A stretch of DNA of 64,000 nt from DATKQI01 sp035532755 (GTDB taxonomy: Bacteria; Pseudomonadota; Alphaproteobacteria; Acetobacterales; Acetobacteraceae), in the NCBI GenBank assembly GCA_035532755.1, contig DATKQI010000279.1:1-64000 (forward strand). Reading direction: 5' to 3'. Made by a program: the position numbers and the translations under genes. The notes below the pieces were generated by a model. It saw nothing but the letters and a program-made list of their open reading frames with translations, was not told the origin of the DNA and did no database searches. Of the stretch, positions 53,467 to 62,035 are shown piece after piece; positions within the stretch are counted from its first letter, which is position 1, and each line of letters starts with the position of its first letter.

Positions 53467-56035
53467 CGCGCAGAATCCTCTCCAGTTCGGGCACGCAGGT
53501 GCCGCAATGGGTGCCGGCCCGCAGTGCCGCCCCGATGGCGGCAACAGAGGCAAGCCCACCGCGCGCCACGGCCTGTTGCAGCGTGATCAGCCCCACTGCG
53601 AAACAACTGCACACGATTGCCCCGCCCGGTTGCGCCACCGCGCCCCGCCCGGCCAGCAGCGCCTGTGCGTCTTCGCCCGCGAACAGGGCGGCGAGCGCGG
53701 CGCGATCGGGCAGGGGAGTGCCGCCGGCCGCCATGAACACGGCCGCCTGCAAGGCGCCCTCGCGCAGCAGCGCCAGCCGGAACATTCCGCGGCCGCTATC
53801 CTCGACCTCGATCCGCTGATCGCCCGCGCCCGCGCCAACCAGCGCGGCCGCGCTCGCCGGCGCTTCCCACCCCGCCAGCGTCAACGCATGCCCGCCCGCC
53901 ACCGGCACGCGCGACCAATACAGCGGACCCTCCGGGACGACCGGCGTGCGGCTGAGCAGGATCGCACGCCACAGGATCGGCAGCCGCTCCACTTGCGCGG
54001 GCGTCGCCTTCAGCTCGGGCTGGCCGGAGATGGGGTCGAGCGCGGTCGCGATCAGCCGCCCCACCGGGCCTGCGGAGACATGCGCATCCGTCCAGTGAAT
54101 CGGGAGAAACACCTCGCCCGATCGCTGCGCCATACTCACCGAGCCTGTCACCACCGCGCTGCCCGTCGGGGTGGTGATGCGCAACAGATCGCCGGGCGCG
54201 ATGCGCAGCCGCGCGGCATCGTCCGGGGCGAGTGCGAGCGTCGGTGCATCGATATGCGTGAGCAGCCGTCCGATCCGTCCGGTGCGCGTCATCGTGTGCC
54301 ACTGGTCGCGCACGCGGCCGGTGTTGAGCACGAACGGGAAGGTCGCATCGGCCGCCCGCGCCGGTGCCCGCCACCGCACGGGAACGCAGCGCGCGCGCCC
54401 ATCGGGCGTGGGAAACCCGCCCGCGCCGAACAGCCGCGCTGGCCCGGCAACCGGCCAGCGTGTCGGCGAAAGCGCGTCGTACGCAGCGTCCGGCAACCCG
54501 GCCAGCGCGCCAAGATCGAAAATCCGCGTGCCGTCGTTCTCGAAACCCGACAGGGCAGCGTGTTCGCGGAAGATCGCGGCCACGCCCGGCCAGCCGAATT
54601 CGGGCGCGAAGCCCATCCGTTGCGCCACCTGTGCCAGTGCCCACCAATCCGGCCGCGCCACACCCGGTGCTGCGCGGAAGCGGCGCTGGCGGGAGATCAC
54701 GCGCTCCGAATTCGTCACCGTGCCGTCCTTCTCTCCCCAGCCGGCGGCAGGCAGAACAAGATCGGCGCAGGCGGTGGTTTCGGTCGGCCAGCAATCGGAA
54801 ACCACCACGAATTCGCAGCGCCCGAGAGCGGTGCGCACTGCGCCTATATCCGGCAGGCTTGCCGCCGGGTTGGTGCCGATGATCCACAGCGCCCGCAACC
54901 GTCCATCCCCCGCCGCGGCGAACATCTCGGTCGCCTTCAGCCCCGGCCGTTCCGCGATGCGCGCGGCATTCCAGAACCGGCGCAGCCGGTCGCGGTCCGC
55001 CGGTTCGTCGAGCCGCAGATGGGCCGCAAGCTGCGTCGCCAGCCCGCCCACCTCCCGCCCGCCCATCGCGTTCGGCTGGCCGGTGAGAGAGAACGGCCCC
55101 ATCCCCGCCCGGCCGATCCGTCCGGTGGCCAGATGGCAGTTGATGATGGCGTTGACCTTGTCGGTCCCCGCGATCGATTGGTTCACGCCCTGGGAGAACG
55201 CGGTCACGCTGCGTTCGGTTTTGGCGAACAGCGCGTAGAACCGCCGGATATCCGCCGGATCGAGGTCAGTGCCGGCGGCGACCTGATCGATCCCGGCCTC
55301 CGCCCGAGCCGCCGCCACCGCCGCGTCCAGCCCCGCCACGTGACGCGCCACCCAGTCCTCCGCGATCGCCCCCGACTCGGCGAGAAACGCAAGCAGCCCG
55401 TTGAACAGCAGCACATCGCTGCCCGGGCGGAGGGCAAGATGCAGATCCGCCGCCTCCGCCGTCTCGGTCCGTCGTGGATCGATCACCACGAGCTTCGCGT
55501 CACGTCTCGCGCGCATTCTCTGGAACAGCACCGGATGGCACCAGGCGGCATGGCTGCCGACCAGCACCACCAGGTCGGCCTGCTCGAAATCCTCGTAGAC
55601 GCCCGGCACCACATCCTCGCCGAACGCCCGCAGATGCCCCGCCACGGAGGAGGCCATGCACAGCCGCGAATTGGTGTCGATGTTGGCGCTGCCGATAAAC
55701 CCCTTCATCAGCTTGTTGGCAACGTAATAATCTTCCGTCAGGCATTGGCCGGAGACGTACAGCCCCACCGAATCCGGCCCGGCTGCGGCAATGGCGGCGG
55801 CGAACTCATGGGCGATCAGGTCGGTCGCGACCTCCCATGTCACCGGCTTGCCATGCAGCAGCGGCGTGGTGAGCCGCTCCGCATCGTTCAGCGTGTCGCC
55901 CAGTGCCGCACCCTTCACGCACAGCCTCCCGGCGTTGGCCGGATGATCGGGGTCGCCTGCGATGGTTCCGTCTGGCCGGGCGAGCACGCCGCAACCCACG
56001 CCACAATAGGGGCAGGTGGTGCGCACCACGGTCAT
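53444..56035 (-). CDS. nasA: Assimilatory nitrate reductase catalytic subunit
   Basis: An 863-residue molybdopterin bis-MGD enzyme reducing nitrate to nitrite in the cytoplasm. N-terminal 4Fe-4S motif CPYCGVGC with a fourth Cys in RLCVKG (residues 8-39), Mo-coordinating Cys in SRLCMASSVAG (about residue 126), and a C-terminal BFD-type [2Fe-2S] domain (CSCFAVG and CGTCVPEL), the form that accepts electrons in Nas enzymes. No Tat signal, as expected. ATGA overlap with nirD. Confidence 0.95.
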   Translation of the reverse strand: MTVVRTTCPYCGVGCGVLARPDGTIAGDPDHPANAGRLCVKGAALGDTLNDAERLTTPLLHGKPVTWEVATDLIAHEFAAAIAAAGPDSVGLYVSGQCLTEDYYVANKLMKGFIGSANIDTNSRLCMASSVAGHLRAFGEDVVPGVYEDFEQADLVVLVGSHAAWCHPVLFQRMRARRDAKLVVIDPRRTETAEAADLHLALRPGSDVLLFNGLLAFLAESGAIAEDWVARHVAGLDAAVAAARAEAGIDQVAAGTDLDPADIRRFYALFAKTERSVTAFSQGVNQSIAGTDKVNAIINCHLATGRIGRAGMGPFSLTGQPNAMGGREVGGLATQLAAHLRLDEPADRDRLRRFWNAARIAERPGLKATEMFAAAGDGRLRALWIIGTNPAASLPDIGAVRTALGRCEFVVVSDCWPTETTACADLVLPAAGWGEKDGTVTNSERVISRQRRFRAAPGVARPDWWALAQVAQRMGFAPEFGWPGVAAIFREHAALSGFENDGTRIFDLGALAGLPDAAYDALSPTRWPVAGPARLFGAGGFPTPDGRARCVPVRWRAPARAADATFPFVLNTGRVRDQWHTMTRTGRIGRLLTHIDAPTLALAPDDAARLRIAPGDLLRITTPTGSAVVTGSVSMAQRSGEVFLPIHWTDAHVSAGPVGRLIATALDPISGQPELKATPAQVERLPILWRAILLSRTPVVPEGPLYWSRVPVAGGHALTLAGWEAPASAAALVGAGAGDQRIEVEDSGRGMFRLALLREGALQAAVFMAAGGTPLPDRAALAALFAGEDAQALLAGRGAVAQPGGAIVCSCFAVGLITLQQAVARGGLASVAAIGAALRAGTHCGTCVPELERILRDAPTLAA

Positions 56036-56355
56036 TCGGTGACCGCCAGAAGCACGCGCGCGCCCTCCAGCCGAACAACCACCACCTGTGCGCAGCCGTG
56101 ATCGGGCGCGACCGCTTCGCCGGTCGCCAGTTCGATCACCCAGTTATGCAGCGGGCAGGTCACGCGCGCATCGTGCACGATGCCATGCGAGAGCGGCCCG
56201 CCCTTGTGCGGGCAGCGGTCCACCAGCGCGAACACGTCGTCGGCGCCGGTGCGAAACACCGCCACGGGCCCTGCCGGCGTGCCGACCCGGATCGATCCGC
56301 GGGGCGGGATATCGGCCAGCGTGCCGACATCGCGCCAGACGAGCATGCCGCTCAC
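56032..56355 (-). CDS. nirD: Nitrite reductase small subunit
   Basis: About 107 residues, Rieske-like NirD. Ligand residues CPHKGGPLSHG and CPLHNW (C-x-H and C-x-x-H) are both present, so unlike E. coli NirD this one probably binds a [2Fe-2S] cluster. GTG 56355 overlaps the nirB stop as GTGA; ATG 56346 is an alternative start 9 nt downstream. It partners NirB in the six-electron reduction of nitrite to ammonium. Confidence 0.92.
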   Translation of the reverse strand: MSGMLVWRDVGTLADIPPRGSIRVGTPAGPVAVFRTGADDVFALVDRCPHKGGPLSHGIVHDARVTCPLHNWVIELATGEAVAPDHGCAQVVVVRLEGARVLLAVTE

Positions 56356-58775
56356 GCCGGCACCGAAGCGCGCCGCTTCGCCGCCTCCTCGGCCCAGGGG
56401 TCGCGCTGCAGCAGCGCCTGCGCATGCCGGAAGCGCGCGGCCAATGCGGTGCGGCCCTCCGCATCCTCGGCGATGGACTGCCGTACATGGGCGATGCCCA
56501 CGCGCTCCACCCACGGCGCGGTGCGCTCGAGATAGCGCGCCTCCTCCCGGTAGAGCTGCAGGAAGGCCGCACAGTATTCCAGCACCTGCTCGGCGGTCTC
56601 CACCTTGCACAACAGATCGGTGGGGCGGACCTTGATGCCGCCGTTGCCGCCCACGTGCAGCTCCCACCCGCTGTCCACGGCGACCACGCCGAAATCCTTG
56701 ATCGTCGCCTCCGCGCAGTTGCGTGGACAGCCAGACACGGCAAGCTTCACCTTGTGCGGATGCCATGATCCCCAGGTCATCCTCTCCAGTGCAATGCCCA
56801 TGGCGGTGGAATCCTGCGTGCCGAACCGGCACCATTCCGATCCCACGCAGGTCTTCACCGTGCGCAGCGCCTTGCCGTAGGCGTGGCCGGAGACCATTCC
56901 CGCCGCGTTCAGATCATGCCATACGTCCGCGAGCTGCTCGCGCGGCACGCCCAGCAGATCGATGCGCTGCCCGCCCGTCACCTTCACCGTCGGGATCGCG
57001 TATTTATCGACCACATCAGCAATCGCGCGCAATTCGCCCGCACTGGTCACGCCGCCCCACATGCGCGGCACGACCGAGAACGTGCCATCCTTCTGGATGT
57101 TCGCGTGCTCCCGCTCGTTGACGAAGCGGGATTGCGGGTCGTCGGCATATTCTTCGGGAAAGGCGCACAGCAGATAGAAGTTCAGCGCCGGCCGGCACGA
57201 TGCGCAGCCATCCGGCGTGGTCCAGCCAAGTGCCTCCATCGTCTGCGGAATGGTTCTGAACCCTTCGGCAACGATCCGTCTGCGCACCGTATCGTGGCCG
57301 AGCGCGGTGCATTTGCACATCGGCTTCTCGCCCACAGGGGCCGCATAGCGCTCGCCCAGCGCCTCGCGCAACAGGCCCTCCACGGCGCCGGCGCAACTGC
57401 CGCATGACGCCGAGGCCTTCGTATGCGCCCGCACGGCCTCGACGGTGGAGAGCCCATGCGCCGTGATCGCGGCCAGGATCGTGCCCTTGCTCACGCCGTT
57501 GCAGCCGCAGATCTCCGCGCTGTCCGCCAGCACGGGCACTCCAGCGGCGGGCGCATCGGCAAAAGCGGGGCCGAAGATCAGCCCATCGCGCAGGGCGGAA
57601 ACATCCTGCCCGCTGCGCAGCAGGTCGAAATACCAGGCGGCATCGCGCGCCTCGCCATAGCACAGCACGCCGGCCAACCGCTCGCCCTCCAGCACCAGCC
57701 GGCGATAGCTGCCGCGCGCGGTGTCGCGCAGCACGATGCTCTCGGTCCCGGCCCCGCCTTGGAACCGCCCGGCTGAGAACATCTCGATGCCGGTCACTTT
57801 CAGCCGCGTGCCCGTCACCGCCGGGGTGAAGCCCGTTTCCGCCGTCTCGGTCAGGTGGTCGGCCGCAACCTTCGCCATCTCCCAGATCGGCGCCACCAGC
57901 CCATAGCAGGCGCCGTCGTGCTCCACGCATTCGCCCACCGCGAAGATCGCCGGGTCGGAGCAGGTCATCGCGTCATCGACGATCACGCCGCGTCCGCAGG
58001 CGATACCGGCCGCAGCCGCAAGCTGGGTGTTCGCGCGGATGCCGGCCGCCATCACCACAAGGTCGGCCGGCAGCACCGCACCGTCGGCAAGCTGCACCCC
58101 GCGCACCCGGTCCTCGCCCAGCAACGCGGCGGTCTGGGCCTCGAGATGCACGGCAATGCCACGGCGGACGAGGTCCTCCGCCAGCAGTTCGCCGGCGGTC
58201 TCGTCCAGTTGCCGCTCCATCAGATGCGGCATCAAGTGCACCACGTGCACGGCCATGCCCTGCTGGCGCAGCCCCCAGGCTGCCTCCAGCCCCAGCAGCC
58301 CGCCGCCGATCACCACCGCCTGCCGGTGCCGCGCGGCGGCCTGCTGCATCGTTTCCACATCGGCAAGGCTGCGGAACCCGATCACGCCCGGCAACTCCCG
58401 CCCTGGAAGGGGCAGCATCACGGGCAGGGAGCCGGTGGCAAGCAACAGCCGATCATACGATCGCACGGTGCCGCTGGCCCCGCGCACCACCTGGGCGGCA
58501 CGGTCGATCGCCGCCACCGCCTCGCCGGCGATCAATTCGATGCCATGCTCGGCATACCAGTCGAAGCCGTGGGTGACGATCTCGGCGAACCGCTTCTCCC
58601 CGGACAGCACCGGAGAGAGCAGGATGCGGTTGTAGTTCGGCAGCGGCTCCGTGCCGAACACGGTGATGTCAAACCGGCCCGGCGCGCGGGCGAGGATTTC
58701 CTCCACCGTGCGGATGCCGGCCATGCCGTTGCCGATCACCACCAGCCGGCGGCGGATGGGTGCGATCATGTTCAT
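56352..58775 (-). CDS. nirB: NAD(P)H nitrite reductase large subunit
   Basis: An 807-residue siroheme enzyme reducing nitrite to ammonium. FAD loop VVIGNGMAGIR (about residues 12-22), NAD loop VIGGGLLGLEAA (about 154-165), two BFD [2Fe-2S] modules (CGCNGVSKG with SCGSCAG; CKCTALG with CASCRPAL), and the siroheme/4Fe-4S ligands TCVGSEWCRFG and SGCPRNCAEA are all in place. It lies 10 bp after the nitrate transporter gene. Confidence 0.96.
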   Translation of the reverse strand: MNMIAPIRRRLVVIGNGMAGIRTVEEILARAPGRFDITVFGTEPLPNYNRILLSPVLSGEKRFAEIVTHGFDWYAEHGIELIAGEAVAAIDRAAQVVRGASGTVRSYDRLLLATGSLPVMLPLPGRELPGVIGFRSLADVETMQQAAARHRQAVVIGGGLLGLEAAWGLRQQGMAVHVVHLMPHLMERQLDETAGELLAEDLVRRGIAVHLEAQTAALLGEDRVRGVQLADGAVLPADLVVMAAGIRANTQLAAAAGIACGRGVIVDDAMTCSDPAIFAVGECVEHDGACYGLVAPIWEMAKVAADHLTETAETGFTPAVTGTRLKVTGIEMFSAGRFQGGAGTESIVLRDTARGSYRRLVLEGERLAGVLCYGEARDAAWYFDLLRSGQDVSALRDGLIFGPAFADAPAAGVPVLADSAEICGCNGVSKGTILAAITAHGLSTVEAVRAHTKASASCGSCAGAVEGLLREALGERYAAPVGEKPMCKCTALGHDTVRRRIVAEGFRTIPQTMEALGWTTPDGCASCRPALNFYLLCAFPEEYADDPQSRFVNEREHANIQKDGTFSVVPRMWGGVTSAGELRAIADVVDKYAIPTVKVTGGQRIDLLGVPREQLADVWHDLNAAGMVSGHAYGKALRTVKTCVGSEWCRFGTQDSTAMGIALERMTWGSWHPHKVKLAVSGCPRNCAEATIKDFGVVAVDSGWELHVGGNGGIKVRPTDLLCKVETAEQVLEYCAAFLQLYREEARYLERTAPWVERVGIAHVRQSIAEDAEGRTALAARFRHAQALLQRDPWAEEAAKRRASVPA

Positions 58776-58785
58776 CGCGCGCGCC

Positions 58786-60006
58786 CTAGATCCGTACGGC
58801 GCCGGTCGCGCCCGCCGCGTTCGTCCCCCACGTCGCGCGCCAACGGCGCTTTGCCACCGACAGGCCGAGCAGCGCCACCACCGCGAGCAGCGCGAAGATC
58901 AGGAAGCCCGACTGGTACGATCCGGTGATCTGCTTCGAATACCCAAGGCTGGAGGCGAGATAGAACCCGCCGATTCCGCCGGCCATGCCGACAAGCCCGG
59001 TCATCACCCCGATCTCCCGGCCGAAGCGCTGCGGCACAAGCTGGAACACCGCGCCATTGCCCGCTCCGAGCGCCAGCATGGCGATCACGAACACGCCGAG
59101 CGCCATCGCGGCCGTCGGCAACCCCAGGCTGATCGCCGCGAGCGCGGCGGCGGCGATCACGTAAAGGCCGGTCAGCGCCCGCACCCCGCCGATCCGGTCG
59201 GCCAGCGCCCCGCCCACCGGGCGGACCATCGAGCCGGCGAACACGCAGGCAGCGGTGGCATAGCCGGCCGCCACCGGCGCCAGCCCATACTGATCGTGGA
59301 AATAGATGGTGAGCGAGGAGGCAAGGCCGACGAAACCGCCGAACGTCACGCTGTAGAACAGCATGAGCCACCATGCGTCCGCATGCCGCAGAACCTTGAA
59401 GTAGTTCGGCAGCGGCTTCGGCGCCGGCTGGTTCGGGCTGTTCCGCGCCATCGCCAGATACAGCGCCAGCACGATCGCGAGCGGGATGGCGGCGAGACCG
59501 AACACCGCATTCACGCCCACGGCCGCCGCCAGCCCGGGCGCGAAGAGTGCGGCGAGCACGGTGCCGGAATTGCCCGCCCCGGCGATGCCGAGCGCGACGC
59601 CCTGATATTCCGGCGGATACCACCGCGAGGCGAGCGGCAGCGCGACGGCGAAGGACGCGCCGGCCACCCCCAGCACGACACCCATCGCCAGCACCGCATG
59701 GAAGCTCGGCAGCCCGAACGCCCAGGCCGCCAGCAGCCCCGCGATCACGATCGTCTGCCCGAGCACTCCGGCAATCTTCGGCCCCATCCGATCGACCAGG
59801 ATGCCGCAAGCCACCCGCAGCACTGCCCCGGCGAGCACCGGAACCGCCACCATCAGCCCCTTCTGTGCGGGATCGAGATGCAGCTTGGCCGCGATCTGCA
59901 CGCCCAGCGGCCCGAGCATGACCCAGACCATGAAGCTCAGGTCGAAATACAGGAAGGCGGCGATCAACGTGGGCGTATGACCAGACCGCAGAAAGGATTT
60001 CTTCAT
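58786..60006 (-). CDS. Nitrate/nitrite MFS transporter (NNP family)
   Basis: A 406-residue transporter with 12 helices. The nitrate signature GIAGAGNSGTVLAA (helix 5) and its counterpart GAGNGAVFQLVPQRFG (helix 11), with the Arg in SRWYPPEYQG, define the nitrate/nitrite porter (NarK/NrtP) family. ATG 60006 begins MKKSFLRSGH; in-frame codons upstream fall in the leader. First gene of the nitrate operon, so it brings nitrate in for NasA and NirBD. Confidence 0.93.
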   Translation of the reverse strand: MKKSFLRSGHTPTLIAAFLYFDLSFMVWVMLGPLGVQIAAKLHLDPAQKGLMVAVPVLAGAVLRVACGILVDRMGPKIAGVLGQTIVIAGLLAAWAFGLPSFHAVLAMGVVLGVAGASFAVALPLASRWYPPEYQGVALGIAGAGNSGTVLAALFAPGLAAAVGVNAVFGLAAIPLAIVLALYLAMARNSPNQPAPKPLPNYFKVLRHADAWWLMLFYSVTFGGFVGLASSLTIYFHDQYGLAPVAAGYATAACVFAGSMVRPVGGALADRIGGVRALTGLYVIAAAALAAISLGLPTAAMALGVFVIAMLALGAGNGAVFQLVPQRFGREIGVMTGLVGMAGGIGGFYLASSLGYSKQITGSYQSGFLIFALLAVVALLGLSVAKRRWRATWGTNAAGATGAVRI

Positions 60007-60156
60007 GCCATGGCACCCGCGGGCCCGTCTGCTCGGCTGGAGCCTGGCCCGATGCGAACCATCCTTGGTTCGCCATTTCCCGGAACGGCGGGGAAAGCCC
60101 CGCGGCGTCGGACCCACCGCGCCATTGCAGCAGCCCGGCCAGGGCTCAGCCCGGCT
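60007..60156 (-). promoter_or_regulatory. Hairpin leader of the nitrate operon, probable NasT (ANTAR) target
   Basis: Between the predicted sigma-54 start (about 60156) and the transporter ATG. Two hairpins stand out on the minus strand: GCGGG-GCTTTC-CCCGC (60088-60103) and GCGAACC-AAGGAT-GGTTCGC (60054-60073). The second has a hexaloop with A at position 1 and G at position 4, the pattern bound by ANTAR antiterminators such as NasT; the first has the same loop size but not that pattern. No clear T-tract is seen, so the antitermination step is inferred. Confidence 0.6.
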
Positions 60157-60166
60157 CTGGCAGTAG

Positions 60167-60182
60167 AGCAAGCCTCATGCCA
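60167..60182 (-). promoter_or_regulatory. Sigma-54 promoter of the nitrate operon
   Basis: TGGCATGAGGCTTGCT reads as -24/-12: one mismatch to TGGCAC-G-N4-TTGCW, with the GG and GC spacing exact. It is located 160-175 bp before the transporter start in the gap after nasS. Transcription would need RpoN and an activator such as NtrC, consistent with nitrogen control; no NtrC site was identified. Confidence 0.75.
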
Positions 60183-60233
60183 GTGCAGATTCTCGCTCTG
60201 ACCTAGATGCAGCGGGATATTATGCCTATTTTT

Positions 60234-61409
60234 TCACCTTATTTGCGCGAAACTAACCATATTGCCTGTTTTTTCATCGAATAAGGCGCCATCGCAGAAC
60301 GCATCGGCGCGCATCGGGATCGGCGCCGGGCTGGCCGGCAACATCCATTCAGACGGATGCCCACCCTCCACTTTCTGGTTCATCCACGGCACGCTCCAAT
60401 CTTCCGCCCGGGCGGCGGCTTCGTGCAGATCCGGGCGATAGATCGCGGCCACCCGCGATCGTGTCGCGTCGTCTTCCGCCATCATCCCCCAGCGCGCCAT
60501 CTGGCCGGCGAACCATCGCGCGTGCGATCGCCAGGGGAAAGTCGCGGCGTGGGCGGCGAACACCGAGCGCAGCGGATCATCCTGCGTTCCGGCCGATGGC
60601 AGGGAGGCGCGCACCATCTCCGCCGGCACGCTGAGATAATCCGGCCTTGCCAGCAGCCGGGCGAGCCCGTCCGCCTCGGCCGGGTCGTCGCACAGCCGTC
60701 CTGCGCGCAGCAGCCCGCGCAGCAGGGCATGCAGCCGCTCCGGCGCGGTCGCTGCCCAGTCCGCCCGCACGGCAAGACATTTCTCCGGGTGGTTGCGCCA
60801 GATATTCGCGGTGCCGAGCACGATCCGGCCCGTTCCCGCTTGCGCCGCCATTCCGCCCCACGGCGCGCCGGCGCAGAACCCGTCGATGCGGCCGGCTTCC
60901 ACCGCCGCCACCATGGCGGCCGGCGGCAGCACGGTCAGCATCACGTCGCGCTCGGGGTCGATGCCGCTCGCGGCCAGCCAGTAGCGCAGCAGCAGATGAT
61001 GGGTGGAATACCCATGCACCACCGCCAGTACCGGCCTGCGGCCCTGCCGCGCGATCGCCGCCCGCAGTCGCGCGCCCACCGCCAGCGGCGCGGGATTGCC
61101 GTCCAGCGCCGGATCGGCGAGGGCGGGGGCGAGCGCGATCGTGTTGCCGCCGAGGCTGATCCCGCCGGGCACCAGCAGCGACACCGCCGGGCCGCGCAGG
61201 CCCAGTGTCGCGGCGATGGCAAGCGGTGGCAGCAGCACCGCCCCTTCCAGCAGCCCCACCGCCAGCTTGTCGGCCAGGTTGGCCCAGGACGGCTCGACCG
61301 ACAGATCGACCGAAAGCCCCAGCGCATGGAACAGCCCCAGCTCCTGCGCCGCCACCAGCGGCGCGGCGTCGGTCAGCCGCAGCAGGCCGAGGCGGATCGT
61401 CTCCGTCAT
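60234..61409 (-). CDS. nasS: NasS-type nitrate sensor (NrtA-like, cytoplasmic)
   Basis: A 391-residue NrtA/SsuA-like binding protein. RLTDAAPLVAAQELGLF opens the family; FCAGAPWG and HPEKCLAVRADW match NasS/NrtA. It lacks a signal peptide or lipobox, so it acts in the cytoplasm. In known NasS-NasT systems NasS holds NasT and releases it when nitrate or nitrite binds. ATGA overlap with nasT supports a joint unit, and the nitrate operon lies immediately downstream. Confidence 0.9.
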   Translation of the reverse strand: MTETIRLGLLRLTDAAPLVAAQELGLFHALGLSVDLSVEPSWANLADKLAVGLLEGAVLLPPLAIAATLGLRGPAVSLLVPGGISLGGNTIALAPALADPALDGNPAPLAVGARLRAAIARQGRRPVLAVVHGYSTHHLLLRYWLAASGIDPERDVMLTVLPPAAMVAAVEAGRIDGFCAGAPWGGMAAQAGTGRIVLGTANIWRNHPEKCLAVRADWAATAPERLHALLRGLLRAGRLCDDPAEADGLARLLARPDYLSVPAEMVRASLPSAGTQDDPLRSVFAAHAATFPWRSHARWFAGQMARWGMMAEDDATRSRVAAIYRPDLHEAAARAEDWSVPWMNQKVEGGHPSEWMLPASPAPIPMRADAFCDGALFDEKTGNMVSFAQIR

Positions 61410-61978
61410 GCCTTGTCCTCCTCGCCTGTCAGCATCTCCTGCGCGATCTCGGCGATGCGCCGGCCGCGCTGCATCGCCTGCCGGCGCAGCCAGTGATAGG
61501 CCTGCGGCTCGCTGATCCCGCGCTGCCGGATCAGTCTGGCTTTTGCCGCCTCGATCGCGGCGCGCTCGGCCAGCGCCTGTTCGGCCCGCTGCAACCCGCT
61601 TTCCACTTGCCGGAACCGCTCGAACATCGCCACCGCCGCCTGCACGATCGGCTTCACGTCGGGCAATGCCGCGCCCACCACGTTGTAGGAACTCACGCCC
61701 GCGGCGATCGCCTGCCGCATGAAGGCTGGATCGTCGGCATCGACGAACATCACGATTGGCCGCGGATTGTGCGCATAGGCGCGGCGGATGCCCTCAAGCC
61801 CGTCGCGGTCGGGCCGGGCCATATCGACGATCACGACATCGGGCTGCACACGCGCGGCGGCGGCGGCCAGCAGTTCTCCCGGCAATGGCCGCACCACCGC
61901 CACGCGCTCCATAGCCGCCAGATCCGCGATCAGCGCCCGCGCGCGCGCCGGGTCGCCGTCAGCCAACAGAACCTTCAA
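61406..61978 (-). CDS. nasT: NasT-type ANTAR response regulator
   Basis: About 190 residues: receiver-like domain (KVLLADGDPARARAL, VVIVDMARPDRDGLE) and C-terminal ANTAR RNA-binding helices (AIEAAKARLIRQRGISEPQAYHWLRRQAM, represented by AKARLIRQRGISE). The TTG at 61978 with AGGA 9 nt upstream starts the receiver at its usual place; a TTG at 62020 would add 14 residues without a ribosome site. NasT binds hairpins in nas leaders and prevents termination; the leader 1.3 kb downstream contains a suitable hexaloop. Confidence 0.9.
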   Translation of the reverse strand: MKVLLADGDPARARALIADLAAMERVAVVRPLPGELLAAAAARVQPDVVIVDMARPDRDGLEGIRRAYAHNPRPIVMFVDADDPAFMRQAIAAGVSSYNVVGAALPDVKPIVQAAVAMFERFRQVESGLQRAEQALAERAAIEAAKARLIRQRGISEPQAYHWLRRQAMQRGRRIAEIAQEMLTGEEDKA

Positions 61979-62035
61979 TCGCCGCCATCCTGCCCGGTCG
62001 CAACAGGGCAGGCTGTGCAAGCCGCGCGCCAGCCG

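Noticed and set aside
52085..56101. Very long open frame (over 1300 codons) on the plus strand opposite the nitrate genes
   Set aside because: It is antisense to trpD2-like, cobA and nasA, whose motifs are unmistakable. High G+C content suppresses stop codons, and the translation is an Arg/Pro/His-rich stretch without domains.
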